A stretch of DNA of 64,000 nucleotides from a virus: IMG/VR virus record IMGVR_UViG_3300048113_001121, positions 1 through 64,000 of that record. The stretch is one strand, 5' to 3'. Made by a program: the position numbers and the translations under genes. Positions 31,528-40,354 of the stretch are shown here, one piece after another. Position 1 is the first letter of the stretch, and the number at the start of each line of letters is the position of its first letter. Below the pieces are notes generated by a model. That model ran no database searches. It was not told the DNA's origin and was given only the letters and a program-made list of their open reading frames with translations.

Positions 31528-32357
31528 TGAAAAATAATCCTAATATCGAAGCTTTTGATGAATTTGGTTTTATCTTATGGTACTACCTACCAGTCGCTTA
31601 TCATCAATATTTAGAAGGTAATCTAAAATCGACTGCAAGTAAAATTGGTAGTGGACCCGTGTTTTATTTTTCTCCGAACCATACTGAGGTTAATAAACAT
31701 TTTGACCCACCACTTTTACATCATTACTTAACTACAGAACATAAAAATGTGTGCTACGGTTTAAATAGCCCTAAGTTTACTAATGATAAATGGACACCTC
31801 CACCACTCAAAGAGTTCTATAAAAATGATAAGTATAAGTATGATAAACCAATTTTAACTATACATAATAAAAACACTAAAGAATGGGGTCGTCACCCTCA
31901 TAATTACTTTAATAGTGAAATATTAGAAAAAATGTTTATCACTTTTGAAAATGATTATCAAATAATTTATATAAGACCGCCTGATAAATCTGATGACTAC
32001 AAATTACAAATAGATACCGGACAAGGAACTTTAGATATTGGTGATAAAGAAGTTTTAAAAAGACATCCTTCGGTTATTAATATTGAAACATTGTTACATG
32101 AAACAGATAAAACTTATAATGAAGTTCAATTTATGGTATTAGCAAATTCAGAACATCACTTGACTCCGGCTGGTGACGCGGTTATTCCCTCATACTTTGG
32201 TGGTGATGTTTTTATTTATAATTGTCCTCGTTGTATATCCGCTTCAAGAGGTGTTTGGAAAACTGGTTCATGGATGGAAAAATTATCGGGCTCTAAAATA
32301 TATGGATTTAATAATTATAATCAGTTATTAATTAACTCAAAAGATAAGTGGTTATAA
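31527..32357 (+). CDS. Hypothetical protein of sugar cluster
   Basis: A 276-residue protein of mixed alpha/beta composition, with WYYLPVAYHQYLEGN near the start and, later, TIHNKNTKEWGRHPHNYF, YQIIYIRPP and FMVLANSEHHLTPAGDAVIPSYFGGDV. The alternating strand pattern and a C-terminal GGDVFIYNCPRCISAS segment resemble GT-B glycosyltransferase C-lobes, but no diagnostic motif is clear. The cluster context (transferases on both sides) suggests glycan synthesis or modification. It ends one base before a convergent gene. Confidence 0.5.
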   Translation: MKNNPNIEAFDEFGFILWYYLPVAYHQYLEGNLKSTASKIGSGPVFYFSPNHTEVNKHFDPPLLHHYLTTEHKNVCYGLNSPKFTNDKWTPPPLKEFYKNDKYKYDKPILTIHNKNTKEWGRHPHNYFNSEILEKMFITFENDYQIIYIRPPDKSDDYKLQIDTGQGTLDIGDKEVLKRHPSVINIETLLHETDKTYNEVQFMVLANSEHHLTPAGDAVIPSYFGGDVFIYNCPRCISASRGVWKTGSWMEKLSGSKIYGFNNYNQLLINSKDKWL

Positions 32358-32358
32358 T

Positions 32359-33072
32359 TTATCTTTGATGTAGTAACATCCCATAATATTTAGGTTTACA
32401 TTCCCCTAACCACCATTGCATTTCAGAAAAACTACTCATATTGGTGCCGTAAATGTCCGTAGACAAACTACCTAAGTATTGGTCTATTAATATATCTTGC
32501 ATACCTTCCACAGTGGTAAAATCCCCAAACTTGGTTCTTTTAGGTGTGGTGTAAACATCATATCTTTGTTTAATTAAATTTGTTGTCTCGGTGTCATCAC
32601 AGGTTAATAAAATTTTACCTTCAACTTTATCCATTATCTTAAAAAGATTATCTTTTTTAAAATGTCTACCCCATGAGTTATATTCGTGAGGAAAACTTCT
32701 AAAAGTTCTAACACTAACCGCACTATAATCGCCCAACCTATCTTTCTCTTCTTTAATTTTATTTGTAATGTAATCGATAGGTTCTAAAGTTTTAATCACT
32801 TCAATATATCTTTTCTTAAGGTCGGATGGTAAGTTATCTTTACCTCCTTCATTATGTGTGTTCATTTTATGGTGAATAAATTTACAGTCAGATACACTAT
32901 TTATCGCACTACCATTAAAGATATTTTTATATAAATCATTAAATTCACATCTAACTCCACCACCACTTTTAGGTACATTCCATAAAAGATTTATATCTCC
33001 ATACTCCACTATGGATGATATGATACATTTCATTCTATTAGAAATACCACCATATGGATTACAGTTAATCAT
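32359..33072 (-). CDS. Fucosyltransferase-like glycosyltransferase
   Basis: A 237-residue protein. MINCNPYGGISNRMKCIISS at the start and YSAVSVRTFRSFPHEYNSWG (HxR-like loop replaced by VSVRTFRS) resemble GT-B fucosyltransferases of the NodZ/O-fucosyltransferase group, which start with G-G-x-x-N-R/Q and carry a conserved Arg binding GDP-fucose. TDIYGTNMSSFSEMQWWLG (near the C-terminus) matches their S-x-F-S motif. Donor sugar is unproven. It overlaps the next upstream gene by eight bases in a minus-strand group of five. Confidence 0.65.
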   Translation of the reverse strand: MINCNPYGGISNRMKCIISSIVEYGDINLLWNVPKSGGGVRCEFNDLYKNIFNGSAINSVSDCKFIHHKMNTHNEGGKDNLPSDLKKRYIEVIKTLEPIDYITNKIKEEKDRLGDYSAVSVRTFRSFPHEYNSWGRHFKKDNLFKIMDKVEGKILLTCDDTETTNLIKQRYDVYTTPKRTKFGDFTTVEGMQDILIDQYLGSLSTDIYGTNMSSFSEMQWWLGECKPKYYGMLLHQR

Positions 33073-33748
33073 AAAATTGTTTAATTGGTTTTATTAATAA
33101 TGGAAGTTTATCATTCGTAAAAATAACATATTCCACATCCTTCCATCTTTGAAATTCAGTATACCCTATATCAGTAATATCTGTAAACTTACTTTCCACA
33201 AAATTTAAAAAATTTCTCTGATAGTCGGTAAAAGATTCACTCGATTTATTTGGGGTATTTAAATCAAAAAGTCTATTATGTTTTTCTAATGTAGGTAAAA
33301 CTAAAGAATTTTTAAATAACCCGTTAGATACCGACGCGTGATTATTATCCCAATATGATGCAACAAAACTATGATTTTTTATTTTTTGTAAAAAATAACT
33401 TACCGTATTTTTAAGATTAGGTATATAATCATCTTCAATCAAAAAAGAATAATCATATTCACCATATGTTTCCATAATCCCTTTTTCCCAAGCACCATAA
33501 GAACCACCTACATTTTCCCTAGTAAATAAATTTCCTTGTAAACTACTTTTTTCTATAAATTTATTTATCGTATCAATACAATATTGGTCATATTCAATAT
33601 TAGTTTTGTTAATTACAAATGTAAAACCATCAATATCATCAGGATTACTAGATAAAAATTCAATATGTTTATTTAATAACATTTTAAAATCAGTGTGTAT
33701 TCCCGCTCTTCTTCTACCACAATATATGCTTACTATATAATTTACCAT
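33065..33748 (-). CDS. Glycosyltransferase-like protein (GT-A with DD motif)
   Basis: A 227-residue protein. It starts MVNYIVSIYCGRRRAGIHTD, a first strand like GT-A enzymes. FTRENVGGSYGAWEKGI followed by YDYSFLIEDDYIPN places an acidic E-D-D motif at the metal-binding position. The second half (FTDITDIGYTEFQRWKDVEY) is less typical. It is probably a GT-A sugar transferase; it belongs to the minus-strand group between the fucosyltransferase-like and GT-D-like genes. Confidence 0.6.
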   Translation of the reverse strand: MVNYIVSIYCGRRRAGIHTDFKMLLNKHIEFLSSNPDDIDGFTFVINKTNIEYDQYCIDTINKFIEKSSLQGNLFTRENVGGSYGAWEKGIMETYGEYDYSFLIEDDYIPNLKNTVSYFLQKIKNHSFVASYWDNNHASVSNGLFKNSLVLPTLEKHNRLFDLNTPNKSSESFTDYQRNFLNFVESKFTDITDIGYTEFQRWKDVEYVIFTNDKLPLLIKPIKQFYD

Positions 33749-33754
33749 AGTTTT

Positions 33755-34432
33755 TTATAATTTATTATTTTTATATTCTCGATGGTATGACCTACCTATA
33801 TGACCAACAAAAGGGTCCCATATTGAACCAAAATCAATCATAGTACACTTATCGCCAATCTCATCATAAAGTTCATCTACAATAACATTAGTCGCCATAG
33901 AAGATGATAAACCGAAGACTACGTCATCGTATCTTTCCGTCATTTTTATCATATCACTTTTAATTCTTTCTTTATCTAAAAAACAATTAACAGATGGTAC
34001 ACTAATAAAATCAGTATATTTAATATCTAATTTCTTTAATTTATCACTTGATACAATAACAAAGTTTCTACTTTCTAATGATTTAACTAATGGTTTTAAT
34101 TGTCCACTTAGAGCCGAGTCTTCCCATATACCCGCATTAACCCAATCAATATTTATATTATTGTTTTTTATAAATGGTAGTAAAATATTAAGTATATTTT
34201 TTATCTGTCCGTGGTCTAAATTCCATATTGCTTTATAATAACCCTTATCGTTATTTAATGCATTATTAAGAGATTCCCTCATTTCAGGAAAATATTTATG
34301 ACCATCACAATTTTGACCGTTTTTACCAATAGTACAAAACCATTCTCCGTCTCCCCATCGAGTAAATGAAAAATTATCCTTACTATTTATTTTTTCTATA
34401 TAATACTCAATTGGGTTATTTTTTATATTCAT
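33755..34432 (-). CDS. GT-D fold glycosyltransferase
   Basis: A 225-residue protein. SFTRWGDGEW at residues 22-31 and MIDFGSIWDPFVGHIGRSYH near the C-terminus match the GT-D family (R-x-G-D-G-E, and I-D-x-G-S/H-x-x-D-P), the fold of DUF1792-type transferases. FGLSSSMATNVIVDELYDE supplies the phosphate-binding segment. These enzymes add sugars to protein-linked glycans. It may extend the same glycan as its neighbours. Confidence 0.75.
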   Translation of the reverse strand: MNIKNNPIEYYIEKINSKDNFSFTRWGDGEWFCTIGKNGQNCDGHKYFPEMRESLNNALNNDKGYYKAIWNLDHGQIKNILNILLPFIKNNNINIDWVNAGIWEDSALSGQLKPLVKSLESRNFVIVSSDKLKKLDIKYTDFISVPSVNCFLDKERIKSDMIKMTERYDDVVFGLSSSMATNVIVDELYDEIGDKCTMIDFGSIWDPFVGHIGRSYHREYKNNKL

Positions 34433-34444
34433 AGTCCCTTATTT

Positions 34445-35476
34445 TTAATACCCTAACATTGATGTGTCATATTTATCATATAATTCAGTTTGTTGACCTA
34501 TCGATTTAGAGGGTTTAATGTTAATTTTTGGTAAGTCTAAATTTAAATCACCGATAAAATCTCTTATAATTTTTAATTGATTTTCTAAATCAAAACAAAG
34601 GTCTTCATATTTTATAACCAAATCGGCCTCTTTACAAGACTTAATCGATTCATTTATATAATACTTTATCTTACCGTCTAAATCGTTAATACCGATATTT
34701 CCATACTTATTATGGGGTATGTACTTTTTCTTCACTGCCATATCAATTGGGTGTCTCATAATATATACAGTTTTACATTTAGGAAAATCTTTTCTAAGTA
34801 CATCATTTATAAACATAAAATGCCCATGTTTAATCGCAAATTTATCAGGATTTTTTAATCTTTTTTTTACAAAATTAATTACTCTTTTAAAATCTTTTTT
34901 TCTCCATGAAGCGTCAAATTCTTGCACAAAACTACCTTTACCAAAATCTAATGAATCCGCACCAATTTCTCTACCTACGTAAAATCCGAAACCTTCAAAT
35001 ATTTCGGCAACTACTCTACTTCCAGTACCACCAAAACCACCTATAAAAATCTTACTAACAGGTTCTTTAATATATTTCATATGAAGGTACTTTTCACCTC
35101 TAACTATTTTAACCTCACCAGTTTCTACAAAACCTAATGACTCATATAATTTTTTGGCGAAATTGTTTTCAAAAACCCATAAAGTTGCGTAATTTTTATT
35201 TTCTAAATATAAATTATAGGCTTGTCTAGCATATCCTTTTTTACGAAAATCAGGGTGTATATCACACCCAACCTCATCACCATTAGTTCTAATATAACCA
35301 ACAGGTTCTTCATTAACCTCAATTATAAACCATAAAGGATTATAAGATTCAAACCATGATTTACATTCATCACTTGTAAATTCTGAATCATTTTCTAAAA
35401 ATTTTCTAGTTGACTCATCATTCCTAACTTCAATTAAAAAGTTTAAATCATCTACAGTTAGTTTTCTTAATATCAT
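34445..35476 (-). CDS. GNAT acetyltransferase fused to sulfotransferase-like domain
   Basis: A 343-residue fusion. Residues about 1-138 are a GNAT N-acetyltransferase: LRKLTVDDLNFLIEVRND, then VGYIRTNGDEVGCDIHPDFRKKGYARQAYNLYLE (acetyl-CoA loop RKKGYA), then NNFAKKLYESLGF. Residues about 145-343 resemble P-loop sulfotransferases: KIFIGGFGGTGSRVVAEIF (5'-phosphosulfate loop) and KTVYIMRHPIDMAVKK (3'-phosphate motif). It could add acetyl and sulfate groups to one sugar. It lies immediately downstream of the DegT aminotransferase gene, whose amino-sugar product is a natural GNAT substrate. Both domains look intact; the fusion is unusual. Confidence 0.8.
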   Translation of the reverse strand: MILRKLTVDDLNFLIEVRNDESTRKFLENDSEFTSDECKSWFESYNPLWFIIEVNEEPVGYIRTNGDEVGCDIHPDFRKKGYARQAYNLYLENKNYATLWVFENNFAKKLYESLGFVETGEVKIVRGEKYLHMKYIKEPVSKIFIGGFGGTGSRVVAEIFEGFGFYVGREIGADSLDFGKGSFVQEFDASWRKKDFKRVINFVKKRLKNPDKFAIKHGHFMFINDVLRKDFPKCKTVYIMRHPIDMAVKKKYIPHNKYGNIGINDLDGKIKYYINESIKSCKEADLVIKYEDLCFDLENQLKIIRDFIGDLNLDLPKINIKPSKSIGQQTELYDKYDTSMLGY

Positions 35477-36658
35477 TTACCACCCTTTTTTAATTGTATC
35501 TACGATATATTGTCGGTCTTCAGGGGTTACCCACCAACCAACTGGTATAGATACCATCTTACCAATAGTTTTATCTAAATTAGGTAAACTACAAACAAAT
35601 TCTCTAACACACGTATGCTTATCATTTCTTTCGTGTACCTGAGAAACCGATATTCCATGGTCACCCATATGTTTATAGAATCTATCCCTATCATTAACAA
35701 GTACAGAATAAATCCAAAAAGAGGAATCAAATCCATCTTCTCTTTTTAATAATGTAAGTCCCTCGACATCTTTAAGATTTTCATCGTAAAATTTAGCGTT
35801 AGATTTATGTTTTTCAATTATCTCGTCAGCATGTTTTAAATTTTCAATACCTACAGTCGCACAGACATCATTCATATGGAATTTATAACCCCATTCCTCA
35901 ATATCCGCTTCACATCTAAAATCTTTTCTATCACCATCACGGTCAATACCGTACCACCTTATTAGTCTAGCTCTATCGTTTAACTTCTTATGTGGAGAAA
36001 GTAGTAACCCACCATCAATAGATGTTATATGTTTTATGGCCTGTAATGAAAACATGGTTAAATTACCATGTGTACCAATACTTTTTCCTTTATATGTTGA
36101 ACCAAAAGAGTGTGCTCCATCCTCTATCACCGCAGGTTTAAAACCATACATACGATGTGCTCTTTCTTGTATTTCTTTTATTTTATCTAAATCGTTTGGA
36201 TAACCTCCCCAATGAACTAACATAATAACTTTAGTTTTTGGTGTGATTTTTCTTGCTAAGTCATCTAAATCCATATTTAAAGTTTCAGGGTCAATATCCA
36301 CCCATTTGATGTTTAAATTATTTGCCAATACAGGCCAATTAGATGCGGTACAAGTTAATGGGGTGGCTAAAACCTCGTCCCCTTCTTCTAAACCTGGCCA
36401 TTTTGAATCGTAACCAATAACACCCTCATAAACTACCTGATTTGTTGATGGTTTTTTTAATAAATGTAAAGCTAAATGAAGTGCTGATGTACCTGCATTT
36501 ACCGTTGATACGTAGTCGTGATTAAAATGAGTTTTCATCATTTCTTCTAATTCATTTACTTTAGGTCCTTGACCAATATATCCGCTATTGATTACTTTAG
36601 TTACCTCTTCAGCCGCTGTTGGAGCCATGAATACCTTGAATAAGTCTATTTTTTTCAT
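35477..36658 (-). CDS. DegT/DnrJ/EryC1 sugar aminotransferase
   Basis: A 393-residue PLP enzyme. The cofactor region is clear: STVNAGTSALHLALHLL, EDGAHSFGSTYKGKSIGTHG and MFSLQAIKHITSIDGGLLL, where the Lys of AIKHIT is the Schiff-base residue. FHMNDVCATVGIENL follows, as in the family. These enzymes transaminate nucleotide-linked ketosugars, giving amino sugars such as UDP-linked 4-amino sugars. The stop is one base from the GNAT-sulfotransferase start, so the two form an operon. Its ATG faces the UDP-glucose dehydrogenase-like gene across a 103-base divergent gap in which I see only AT-rich sequence. Confidence 0.9.
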   Translation of the reverse strand: MKKIDLFKVFMAPTAAEEVTKVINSGYIGQGPKVNELEEMMKTHFNHDYVSTVNAGTSALHLALHLLKKPSTNQVVYEGVIGYDSKWPGLEEGDEVLATPLTCTASNWPVLANNLNIKWVDIDPETLNMDLDDLARKITPKTKVIMLVHWGGYPNDLDKIKEIQERAHRMYGFKPAVIEDGAHSFGSTYKGKSIGTHGNLTMFSLQAIKHITSIDGGLLLSPHKKLNDRARLIRWYGIDRDGDRKDFRCEADIEEWGYKFHMNDVCATVGIENLKHADEIIEKHKSNAKFYDENLKDVEGLTLLKREDGFDSSFWIYSVLVNDRDRFYKHMGDHGISVSQVHERNDKHTCVREFVCSLPNLDKTIGKMVSIPVGWWVTPEDRQYIVDTIKKGW

Positions 36659-36761
36659 ATTATGTTGTTTTATATACTATAAGTTATTAATTTACTTATA
36701 AAAATAAACAAACAATTTAGATTTTTAAATAGTCTACTACATTTAGGATAAAATTATAATT

Positions 36762-37577
36762 ATGAGCATAGTAGGTATAGTTGGAAATGGGTTTGTGGGA
36801 GAATCACAAATTTTTGCATTTTCACCAACAAATGAAATAAGAGTGTATGATATCGACCCTCTAAAGTCGACACATACTAAAGAAGAAACCCATAAATCTG
36901 ATTTTATATTTGTATGTGTACCAACACCTATGAGTGTTGACGGAAGACAAGATTTATCTTTTATAGAAAAAGTTTTTGAAGAATCCGTTGAGGGACCAAT
37001 ATACATTATTAAATCGACCGTGTTACCCGGAACCACAGAAAAATTACAAGAAAAATATCCTCACTTAAGTATAATATTTTCACCTGAATTTTTAACTGAG
37101 AGAACTGCTAAATTAGATATGTTAACTCAAGCTAGAATAATTTTTGGTGGAGATAGAAAAATTACCAATAAGGTTGAGAAACTATTTTCAAACAGGTTTA
37201 TGAATCGTCACTTTATACATACTGATTCAAAAACCGCCGAATTTATAAAGTATATGAATAATACTTTTTTTGCAACTAAAGTGTCATTAATGAATGAGTA
37301 CCATAGATTAGCTAATTTAGTTGGAGTTAATTGGGATGATGCAATGTACGGGTTTTCATCGGATGGTCGTATTGGTGACTCCCACTTACATGTACCAGGA
37401 CCTGACGGTAAATTAGGTTTTGGTGGTACCTGTTTTCCTAAAGATATTAACGCATTAATCTCCATGGCTAATGATGTCGGTGTTAATATGAATGTGTTAG
37501 GTGCCGCCTGGAAAACTAATTTAGAAGTTAGACCTGAGCAAGATTGGAATAAACTAAAAGGTAGGGCAATAAGTTAA
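36762..37577 (+). CDS. UDP-sugar dehydrogenase-like (UGD family, short)
   Basis: A 271-residue protein. NAD-binding GIVGNGFVG (5-13), FVCVPTP (50-56), FSPEFLTERTAKLD (106-119), FIKYMNNTFFATKVS (161-175) and GFGGTCFPKDINAL (219-232, catalytic Cys224) are family signatures. Lys163 is the likely catalytic lysine. Typical enzymes exceed 380 residues; the C-terminal UDP-binding domain is absent, so activity is uncertain or needs a partner. Full-length homologues oxidise UDP-glucose or UDP-ManNAc to uronic acids. It is followed one base later by the epimerase gene. Confidence 0.88.
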   Translation: MSIVGIVGNGFVGESQIFAFSPTNEIRVYDIDPLKSTHTKEETHKSDFIFVCVPTPMSVDGRQDLSFIEKVFEESVEGPIYIIKSTVLPGTTEKLQEKYPHLSIIFSPEFLTERTAKLDMLTQARIIFGGDRKITNKVEKLFSNRFMNRHFIHTDSKTAEFIKYMNNTFFATKVSLMNEYHRLANLVGVNWDDAMYGFSSDGRIGDSHLHVPGPDGKLGFGGTCFPKDINALISMANDVGVNMNVLGAAWKTNLEVRPEQDWNKLKGRAIS

Positions 37578-37578
37578 T

Positions 37579-38661
37579 ATGAAAAATGTAGTAGTTTTAG
37601 GTGGGGGAGGATTCATTGGTGGTCACCTCTCAAAAAGATTAAAAGATAATGGTAATAATGTAACCATATGTGACATAAAAAATCATGAGTTCTTTAATCA
37701 TACGGAGATATGTGATAATTTTATCAAAGGAGATTTAAGAGACCCTAAAATAGTGGAACAAGTTATTACGGATGGTATTGATGAGGTTTATCAATTAGCC
37801 GCAGATATGGGTGGTGCGGGTTATATTTTTACGGGTGATAATGATGCGAATGTAATGCATAATTCGGCATTAATTAATTTAAATGTGGTACATGAATGTA
37901 CTAAAAAGAAAGTTGGTAAAGTATTTTATTCTTCTTCGGCGTGTATGTATCCTGAACATAATCAATTAGACCCTAAAAATCCAAACTGTGAAGAGTCTTC
38001 AGCTTATCCAGCTAATCCCGATTCTGAATATGGGTGGGAAAAGTTATTTTCAGAAAGACTATTTTTATCGTTTAATAGAAATTATGAATTAGATGTTAGA
38101 ATTGCACGTTTTCATAATATTTTTGGACCTATGGGTACGTGGACAGGAGGTAAAGAAAAGGCTCCCGCAGCAATGTGTCGTAAAGTCGCAGAAACTGAAA
38201 ATACATTAGAAGTGTGGGGAGACGGTAATCAAACACGTTCTTTTCTTTTTATAGATGAATGTATAACCGCAATATTTAAATTAATGGAGTCCGATTTTAT
38301 TGGTCCCGTTAATATTGGTTCTGAAGAAATGGTAACAATAAATCAGTTGGGCCAAATGGCTATTGATATCTCGGAAAAAGATGTTAAAATTAGTAATATA
38401 TATGGTCAAGAATTTATTGATAAATATGGGTTCAAATGTCCTTTAGGTGTAAGAGGTAGAAACTCTGACAATAAACTTTATAGAAATAAAATAGGGTGGG
38501 AAGTTTCCCAACCTTTAATAAATGGAATGAAAAAAACATATCAGTGGATTAATGAGCAAGTAAACAATAAGACTTATATATACGAAAGTCCCGATAAAGG
38601 GAATACAATATATCGTAGAGAATTTGGTGAACCACCAAACACTCGTGAAAAAACGAAATAA
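37579..38661 (+). CDS. GDP-mannose 3,5-epimerase-like SDR
   Basis: A 360-residue extended SDR. It has VVLGGGGFIGG (5-15), YQLAADMGGAGYI (71-83), YSSSACMYPE (117-126), YGWEK (151-155, Tyr and Lys of the catalytic pair) and FHNIFGPMGTWTGGKEKAPA, VWGDGNQTRSFLFIDEC. The AADMGG, GTWxGGxEKAPAAxCRK and GDGxQTRSFxFIDEC strings are diagnostic of plant GDP-mannose 3,5-epimerase, which makes GDP-L-galactose and GDP-L-gulose. This points to an L-galactose or L-gulose type sugar in the phage glycan, though the substrate is inferred. Confidence 0.88.
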   Translation: MKNVVVLGGGGFIGGHLSKRLKDNGNNVTICDIKNHEFFNHTEICDNFIKGDLRDPKIVEQVITDGIDEVYQLAADMGGAGYIFTGDNDANVMHNSALINLNVVHECTKKKVGKVFYSSSACMYPEHNQLDPKNPNCEESSAYPANPDSEYGWEKLFSERLFLSFNRNYELDVRIARFHNIFGPMGTWTGGKEKAPAAMCRKVAETENTLEVWGDGNQTRSFLFIDECITAIFKLMESDFIGPVNIGSEEMVTINQLGQMAIDISEKDVKISNIYGQEFIDKYGFKCPLGVRGRNSDNKLYRNKIGWEVSQPLINGMKKTYQWINEQVNNKTYIYESPDKGNTIYRREFGEPPNTREKTK

Positions 38662-38679
38662 ATACACAATACTGAAATA

Positions 38680-39387
38680 ATGGCAAGAAAAGGAGAATCG
38701 GGTACACGAAAATTACCAAGAAAAGATTTAATAAATAAAATAATTAATAAAAATCCTAAACAAAAATTTTTATCAGAAAGTCAAAAAGAATATCACGAAA
38801 TATTAAAGGAGAGTGAAATAACAATATGTACAGGACCTGCGGGGGTGGGTAAATCATATATCGCAATGAAAGCTGCGGTAGAACTTTTAATGGACCAAAA
38901 TAACTCTTATGAAAAAATAATCATTGTTAGACCGGCAGTTGAAGCTGAGGAAAAATTAGGAGCATTACCTGGTAATTTAGAAGAAAAACTAGACCCATAT
39001 ATTTTTCCATCGTATTACTTATTAAATAAAATTATAGGTAAAGAGGCTAGAGAAAAATTAAAAGAAAATGATATTATAGAGGTTTTCGCTTTAGCTTATA
39101 TGAGAGGTATGAATATTGATAACTCAATATTAATCTTTGAAGAGGCTCAGAATTCAACACCTTCTCAGATGAAATTACTATTAACTAGAATAGGTTTTAA
39201 TAGTAAATTTTTCATATCAGGCGATATTGACCAAACGGATAGATATAAAGATAAAACACAATCGGGGTTATACGATGCGACAATTAGATTTAAAAATTTA
39301 GACAAAGTTGGCACATATGATTTTAAAACAGACGATATCATCAGAAATCCTTTGATTAGTAAATTATTAGATAGATACGACACATGA
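38680..39387 (+). CDS. phoH: PhoH-like ATPase
   Basis: A 235-residue protein with Walker A TGPAGVGKSYIA (51-62), a Walker B-like LIFEEAQNSTPSQMKLLLTR, and FISGDIDQTDR (sensor 1 region). IIIVRPAVEAEEKLGALPG is the PhoH signature. PhoH proteins are frequent in marine and T4-like phages; RNA helicase/nuclease roles are proposed but unsettled. It overlaps the HAD-like gene by four bases. It lies between sugar genes and the late sigma region. Confidence 0.93.
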   Translation: MARKGESGTRKLPRKDLINKIINKNPKQKFLSESQKEYHEILKESEITICTGPAGVGKSYIAMKAAVELLMDQNNSYEKIIIVRPAVEAEEKLGALPGNLEEKLDPYIFPSYYLLNKIIGKEAREKLKENDIIEVFALAYMRGMNIDNSILIFEEAQNSTPSQMKLLLTRIGFNSKFFISGDIDQTDRYKDKTQSGLYDATIRFKNLDKVGTYDFKTDDIIRNPLISKLLDRYDT

Positions 39388-40034
39388 GAGTAGCATTTGA
39401 TTTAAATGGTGTAATTAGAGACACTTTCACAAAGGCAGAACAATTATATCAAAAACATTATATTGATGAATTTGAGGACGAAAATAATTCTGTTTATAAT
39501 GAAGAGACTGAAGAATTTGATAAAGTATTATCTGTCGATGACTTTAAATACGAATTAGATTTACCTGTAAAAAATTTAGACGATTTAATCAATCATTTTA
39601 AATTTAAAGATAAAGAAGATTTATTTGAATTCTTTTATATCGATTTTGCTATGCAAATTTTTGGTCACTCACCATCTATAGATGGACCAACTTTTAATAT
39701 TTTAAATGAAATATACGAAACTTTAAGAGACGACCATGAAGTACTAATAGTATCTGATGAAATCGGTAAGTCAAAACCAGCTACACTATTTTTTTTATCC
39801 AAGTATGGTTGTTTGGTTGAGAAAATAAAATTTTATTCTAACATTACAATAGATAGTATGTGGGATGAAGTTGATATACTAATTACTTCCAACCCAAATC
39901 ATATTATAAACCAACCGAAAAATAAAACAGTTATTAAATGTACAACATCGTATAATGAAGATATTAATTCAGAATACACCATCAACGATATTGGAGAATT
40001 TAAAGAACTATATAAACAATTAAAATTAAAATAA
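39384..40034 (+). CDS. HAD-like protein, nucleotidase-like
   Basis: A 216-residue protein. VAFDLNGVIRDTF (residues 3-15) resembles the HAD motif I pattern D-x-x-G-x-x-x-D (Asp5 and Asn7 instead of D-x-D), and VLIVSDEIGKSKPATLFFLSKYG gives motif II (Ser) and a following Lys. ILITSNPNHI near the C-terminus stands for motif IV, with Asn replacing the usual Asp pair. The changes may weaken phosphatase activity. A phosphatase or 5'-nucleotidase-type role is inferred. Its stop overlaps the next start. Confidence 0.65.
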   Translation: MRVAFDLNGVIRDTFTKAEQLYQKHYIDEFEDENNSVYNEETEEFDKVLSVDDFKYELDLPVKNLDDLINHFKFKDKEDLFEFFYIDFAMQIFGHSPSIDGPTFNILNEIYETLRDDHEVLIVSDEIGKSKPATLFFLSKYGCLVEKIKFYSNITIDSMWDEVDILITSNPNHIINQPKNKTVIKCTTSYNEDINSEYTINDIGEFKELYKQLKLK

Positions 40035-40351
40035 TGTTACAATTTTTAGAAGAAAACTATTATGTTGACTTTATTGCTTTAGAAAAAGAGGTTAATATAC
40101 CTAAAAATGAAGACGGTAAAGAATTAACCACTGAAAAAGAAACTGAAAAAATCTCTGAAGATAAATTTGCTCAACACATAAGTGTAGTGAAATTTGAAAC
40201 AATAAAAATGATGTTAGAGGTCGTTTTAACTGAAAGAGAGGAAATAGACGATAACTTAGGTATACGTGCGGGAACTTCAAAGTCTTTAAGTATTCCCTTT
40301 AAAATTGCTTTTAATACATTATTAAGACACGGAATAATAAAATATATATAA
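40034..40351 (+). CDS. Hypothetical helical protein
   Basis: A 105-residue protein linked by TAATG to the preceding HAD-like gene. It has an acidic linker ETEKISEDKFAQ and a helical C-terminal half (VKFETIKMMLEVVLTERE, FKIAFNTLLRHGIIKYI). No motif is recognised. It ends three bases before a glycosyltransferase gene. Conservation with neighbours cannot be assessed here. Confidence 0.55.
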   Translation: MLQFLEENYYVDFIALEKEVNIPKNEDGKELTTEKETEKISEDKFAQHISVVKFETIKMMLEVVLTEREEIDDNLGIRAGTSKSLSIPFKIAFNTLLRHGIIKYI

Positions 40352-40354
40352 ATT

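Noticed and set aside
36659-36761. Divergent gap as a promoter or tRNA site
   Set aside because: Only AT-rich sequence; no clear -35/-10 pair, late motif at a useful distance or cloverleaf was found.
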